The notes under the pieces were generated by a model. It was not told the origin of the DNA and made no database searches. It was given only the letters and a program-made list of their open reading frames with translations. Below, piece by piece: positions 33,486 through 41,628 of a DNA stretch of 41,628 nucleotides. The translations under genes and the position numbers were made by a program. This DNA comes from an uncultured Planctomycetaceae bacterium (GTDB lineage Bacteria > Planctomycetota > Planctomycetia > Pirellulales > UBA1268). Every line of letters begins with the position of its first letter. Positions within the stretch are counted from its first letter, which is position 1. The DNA is taken from contig CAISJI010000090.1 in NCBI GenBank assembly GCA_903885565.1, positions 1 to 41,628 on the forward strand, given 5' to 3'.

Positions 33486-34523
33486 TCAGGGGGCTGACCC
33501 GATCCGTCGGGCGCGGATCGTAACGCCGCCGGTGCGGGCAAAGGTGTCGGTCGCACCGACATTTCCCACGACGACCCAGTAGGTGATGTCGCCGACGCCC
33601 AGATTGCCAGGATCGTGCAGATCGTCGATCGTCGCCTGCCAGGCGTTGGCAGCATCGGTCTGTCCCGGGCCGGCCTTCTCGATGTCGAGCTGCTCGATCG
33701 CAAAGCCATGCCTGCCTGTCACCGTGACATGGTAGGTATTGCGGAAGGCGCCGACACGGCCAAAGCGGGAGGCATGATGGGCCTCCGGAAATTCCAGACC
33801 GTGGATGTTGCCTGCCACCACAATGTGATCGCCGTCGGTATGCTCGTTGGCGAGAATGCCGGTGTGATACCCGGTGACTACCACGTTGTTGAGAATCGTC
33901 AGGGCAGCGTTGTTGTTGCCTGGCGTGACCAGCCCCTTCCCGCCCCGCGTCGGCCGAGCGGCCTGCACGCTGTAGACCCCGGTGTTGATAAACACATTCT
34001 CAACCCGGCACTGCAGGGCACACCGCAGATCGATGCCGCCGATGCCGGGATTATCCGTGGTGCGCACCTCGAGGTTGCGAACCACCACATGGATGGCGGA
34101 GAAACCGCCATAGAGAGAATCGCTTGACGCAGCGGCCGAAAGGGCGGCCGCCCCACTCTCAGCCAGGCACTTGAGGATTGTTCCTTCGCTGCGCAGCGGA
34201 AACGCCCCGACTGTGCCAAACACCGGCGTGGGTGCCCCTTCGCCGACAATCTCCACGGTGATCCAGCTGGGAATCGGTTGAGACACCGGCGGAATGGTGA
34301 TCCGCCCGCGATAGACGCCGGCCGGCAGAAACATCTGGCCACCGCCGTCGGCGACGAGGGCTTGGAGGCATTTTGAAAACGCCTCGCTGTTGTCGGTCTG
34401 GTCGTCTCCCACGGCGCCGTAATCGCGGACGTTGAAAACACCTCCGCATGCTGGATCGACGGCGGCGAGCAGCCAGCCGCAGATCGTCATGAGGGCCAGT
34501 GCGAGCTGAACACGATGTTTCAT
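33486..34523 (-). CDS. Exported right-handed beta-helix protein (pectate-lyase superfamily)
   Basis: A 345-residue protein with a signal peptide (QLALALMTICGWLLAAVDPA) followed directly by the entry motif of the Pectate_lyase_3/GH28-like superfamily, VFNVRDYGAVGDDQTDNSEAF. It continues with GGGQMFLPAGVYRGRITIP and short beta-strand repeats (LRCALQCRVENVFINTG; LTILNNVVVTGYHTGIL). Such proteins bind or cleave acidic polysaccharides. I see no definite catalytic triad, so the enzyme class is open. The ATG at 34523 begins the signal peptide. The same frame stays open through most of the repeat immediately upstream, back to an ATG at 34622. Confidence 0.8.
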   Translation of the reverse strand: MKHRVQLALALMTICGWLLAAVDPACGGVFNVRDYGAVGDDQTDNSEAFSKCLQALVADGGGQMFLPAGVYRGRITIPPVSQPIPSWITVEIVGEGAPTPVFGTVGAFPLRSEGTILKCLAESGAAALSAAASSDSLYGGFSAIHVVVRNLEVRTTDNPGIGGIDLRCALQCRVENVFINTGVYSVQAARPTRGGKGLVTPGNNNAALTILNNVVVTGYHTGILANEHTDGDHIVVAGNIHGLEFPEAHHASRFGRVGAFRNTYHVTVTGRHGFAIEQLDIEKAGPGQTDAANAWQATIDDLHDPGNLGVGDITYWVVVGNVGATDTFARTGGVTIRARRIGSAP

Positions 34524-34539
34524 GGGAAGGGCTGCCTTG

Positions 34540-34688
34540 CTGTCCGTGGAAAAGGTCCTCCGTATCCCCTGGATGGACGCCAGTTCAATCAAACGCCCGG
34601 TGGAAAAGCGAACGTTCTCCACCGGTCGACGGGCATCACATCCAGCGTTGCTGCATTTTATCCACAGCCTGCCAGCCGCCGATAGCTG
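34540..34688 (-). repeat. Interspersed hairpin repeat, copy 2
   Basis: About 150 bases filling the space between the cellulase stop and the start of the beta-helix gene, its left end about 17 bases before that ATG. It shows the family ends (TGTCCGTGGAAAA on the left, TTATCCACA at 34658-34666 on the right). A hairpin CGGTGGAAAA (34598-34607) pairs with TTCTCCACCG (34615-34624), with one mismatch. Copy 3 has the matching hairpin at the same relative place. Confidence 0.7.
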
Positions 34689-39890
<5,202 letters not shown>

Positions 39891-41147
39891 TCACGCGGCA
39901 GGCTGATCTGCCAGTCGAATCCGGTGGAGCAGGAGAGGCTCTGCCTTCCCCTTCACCGCCACCGGGGTCAGGGCTTCAAGCATGACCCCTGGCCGCGTGA
40001 GCATCCGCCGCGTTGAATCTGCGATCAGGATCTCTCCGGCACCGGCAGCGGTACAGACACGACTGGCCACGTTGGTCGTATCGCCGATCACAGCGTATTG
40101 AACATACCGGGCGGTGCCGATGTAGCCGGCTGCGACCGGGCCGGAGCAGAGGCCGATATGAATGGCCAGATATGGCTGCCCCGCCGCGGCCAACCGGGCA
40201 TTGAGCGGGCCAAGACTACGCTGCATCTCGATCGCAGCCGCCACTGCCCGATCGGCGTCATCTGCGTGGACGAATGGCGCGCCCCAAATGGCCACCAGCG
40301 CGTCACCGATGTATTTTTCGAGCGTGCCGCCGTGCCGCAAGACAATGTCGACCATCGGTGGGAAATAGTCGTTCAGCAGGTCCACCACCTGCTGGGGCGA
40401 CATCGTGGAAGACCTCTCGGTAAATCCGCTGACATCGGAAAACAGCACCGTCACCTGCGTTTCAACCGCCCGCAGGGCTAGTTCTGGCTCGGCTGCGATC
40501 CGCGCCGCGATCTCGGGCGCAAAAAATTGGCTGAGCCTGTCGCTCGTCACGCTCGCCTTGTGCATCCGCAGCATGCCGTCCACGATGAAAAAGGTGACTG
40601 CCGTGGTAAACCCGCAGGCCTGCGCCGTCAGCATGCTCGCCCGCACGCTCAGCGGCCACATCGGGCCAAGGAGCGACATCACGACGTAGGTGATACAGGA
40701 AAGAGAGCCGGCAAACACGACTGCCTGTCGGCTGAAGGAGAGCCCCGCCATCACAATCACCAAAATGCCAATGATGCTCGGTACGAGGAGCCCAAAGCTG
40801 GGGTGAGGGCTATACCACTGGGCCCGGCACATGCAGCCCATCAGCACCACCCGCATCGTCACGAGCAGGTATTTGCGCGAAGGCTCGTATGCTGGCCGAA
40901 GTGCGAGCAGAACAAGTACGGCAAGATGCGCGACGAGCGTTATTGCCGTCACGAGAAGCACCGGCTGCGACACGGCAAGCGCTTGGTCCGCGGGCACAAC
41001 GTCACTTGCAAAGCGGACTCTCCAGATCGACTCCGTGAGCACAAGCGCCGCCATAGACGCGGCCACAACAACGCAGACAACGCGCTCGCTGGCCGTCTCC
41101 CGTGCTCTCCGCCGCCGCTCAAAGTCTTCAACAATCACTTTCGACAT
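39891..41147 (-). CDS. Membrane-bound class III adenylate cyclase
   Basis: A 418-residue protein with six membrane helices (about residues 22-40, 60-82, 92-108, 118-136, 142-162 and 170-190), then a short helical connector and a class III cyclase catalytic domain. Visible are the metal aspartates Asp238 (VLFSDVSGF) and Asp282 (EKYIGDALVAIWG), the purine-recognition Lys278 and Asp356 (VIGDTTNVASR), and the transition-state Asn359/Arg363. Lys plus Asp at the base-recognition sites favours ATP over GTP, so cAMP is the expected product. The ATG at 41147 starts the conserved part; the open frame upstream crosses the repeat copy at 41217-41356. The membrane domain may sense a ligand. Confidence 0.9.
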   Translation of the reverse strand: MSKVIVEDFERRRRARETASERVVCVVVAASMAALVLTESIWRVRFASDVVPADQALAVSQPVLLVTAITLVAHLAVLVLLALRPAYEPSRKYLLVTMRVVLMGCMCRAQWYSPHPSFGLLVPSIIGILVIVMAGLSFSRQAVVFAGSLSCITYVVMSLLGPMWPLSVRASMLTAQACGFTTAVTFFIVDGMLRMHKASVTSDRLSQFFAPEIAARIAAEPELALRAVETQVTVLFSDVSGFTERSSTMSPQQVVDLLNDYFPPMVDIVLRHGGTLEKYIGDALVAIWGAPFVHADDADRAVAAAIEMQRSLGPLNARLAAAGQPYLAIHIGLCSGPVAAGYIGTARYVQYAVIGDTTNVASRVCTAAGAGEILIADSTRRMLTRPGVMLEALTPVAVKGKAEPLLLHRIRLADQPAA

Positions 41148-41584
41148 CGCTTTGCACCCTTGCCGGCTGCCTGGCTTACGCCGAGTTCCCTGCATCTGAA
41201 CGTGCGGCTGATCCAGCTGCCCGTGGAAAAAATTCCTCCATGCACCTCTTGATTGAAGACAGTCCACTCGGTCTCCCGGTGGAAAAACAGGGGTTCTCCA
41301 AGATCGCCGGGCATCGCATCCAGCGCTGCTGCACTGTATCCACACCATGCTAGGCAGACTGCCCTTCTGTCGAACCCACTCGCCGTAATTCCGTACTTTC
41401 ATGCTCCGCTCCACGAACGACCGACCATGAATTCTTGAGGATACAGTGTTCCCGGCACCTGCCAAAGACTGCCGAATGGCTGCACTGCCCCCGCAACATC
41501 CCCGGAAATTCACCGCTTCAGAAAAAACTCGTGATACGATTCAGGTGTTTGTCTCCCAACCCTGGCCCCCCCTGCAGGATTTTC
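41148..41584. other. Intergenic region with one repeat copy
   Basis: The 437-base gap lies between the divergent cyclase and nucleotidyltransferase genes. The repeat copy at 41217-41356 occupies its left half. Just before the right-hand gene, CAGGAT provides a plausible ribosome-binding site for the ATG at 41585. Confidence 0.5.
41217..41356 (-). repeat. Interspersed hairpin repeat, copy 3
   Basis: About 140 bases with the ends GCCCGTGGAAAA (left) and GTATCCACA followed by ATGCTAG (right), matching copies 1 and 2. The central hairpin TGGAAAA (41280-41286) pairs with TTCTCCA (41294-41300), enclosed by CCCGG (41275-41279) and CCGGG (41307-41311). It lies about 70 bases upstream of the adenylate cyclase start, in the same orientation relative to the gene as the other copies. 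Confidence 0.7.
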
Positions 41585-41628
41585 ATGGAAGTCGTCATTC
41601 TCTGCGGTGGCCAGGGGACGCGGATGCG
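41585..41628 (+). CDS. Sugar nucleotidyltransferase, 5' end only
   Basis: Only the first 14 codons are inside the window (MEVVILCGGQGTRM). The LCGGxGTR loop is the nucleotide-binding motif of sugar-1-phosphate nucleotidyltransferases. The wording VVILCGGQGTR is closest to glucose-1-phosphate cytidylyltransferases (RfbF type), although thymidylyl- and mannosyl-type enzymes look similar at this point. AGGA lies a few bases upstream of the ATG. It probably opens another glycan-precursor operon to the right. Confidence 0.75.
   Translation, partial: MEVVILCGGQGTRM

Noticed and set aside
28899..34666. Replication origin suggested by TTATCCACA sequences
   Set aside because: Only one box per repeat copy, kilobases apart, with no dnaA, dnaN or AT-rich unwinding region nearby.

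Overview
The window looks like a GC-rich chromosomal segment from a planctomycete, most likely a Pirellulales-type organism. The evidence is two large proteins of the planctomycete membrane-bound dehydrogenase / PVC cytochrome c type, a DUF1571 protein, a YHYH protein, several Tat-exported enzymes, and a giant secreted protein with the planctomycete N-terminal pattern F-x-x-L-E-x-R. I see no tRNA, rRNA, CRISPR array, transposase or phage gene.

Left part (about 1-16.4 kb): a cell-surface glycan locus. After a truncated glycan-gene remnant and an inverted repeat come plus-strand genes for a GT-C type membrane glycosyltransferase, a WbqC protein, a methyltransferase and a PhyH dioxygenase (the last three joined by 4-nt ATGA overlaps), then a second methyltransferase, a PglD/NeuD-like acetyltransferase, a beta-propeller glycosidase-like protein and a polyprenyl-phosphate GT2. 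A minus-strand pair (methyltransferase, WecE-like sugar aminotransferase) follows, then an 858-residue glycosyltransferase on plus and a minus-strand GT2/WbsX pair. A sugar nucleotidyltransferase starting at 41585 suggests that glycan genes resume beyond the right edge.

Middle (16.5-33.5 kb): exported catabolic and accessory genes. These are a Tat-exported GH95-like glycosidase with an Ig-like tail, DUF1571, a CPT-like kinase, a Tat-exported Gfo/Idh/MocA oxidoreductase, a YHYH protein, a neutral-ceramidase-like protein between two PVC cytochrome proteins, a cupin and a small membrane protein.

Right part (33.5-41.1 kb): a right-handed beta-helix (pectate-lyase-like) protein, a 1611-residue cellulase (CBM2 - GH5 - Calx-beta - Pro/Thr linker - Calx-beta - GH9 - CBM3 - TTP linker - CBM2) and a class III adenylate cyclase, all on minus.

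The most unusual signal not explained by genes is an interspersed repeat family of about 100-150 bp, with five recognisable copies and one doubtful copy between 28.8 and 41.4 kb. Copies can form hairpins and share an end resembling TTATCCACA and an end resembling TTTTCCACGG. All five clear copies lie in the same orientation just upstream of, or in one case inside the 5' end of, minus-strand genes. The copy inside the cellulase gene is translated as part of its N-terminus.
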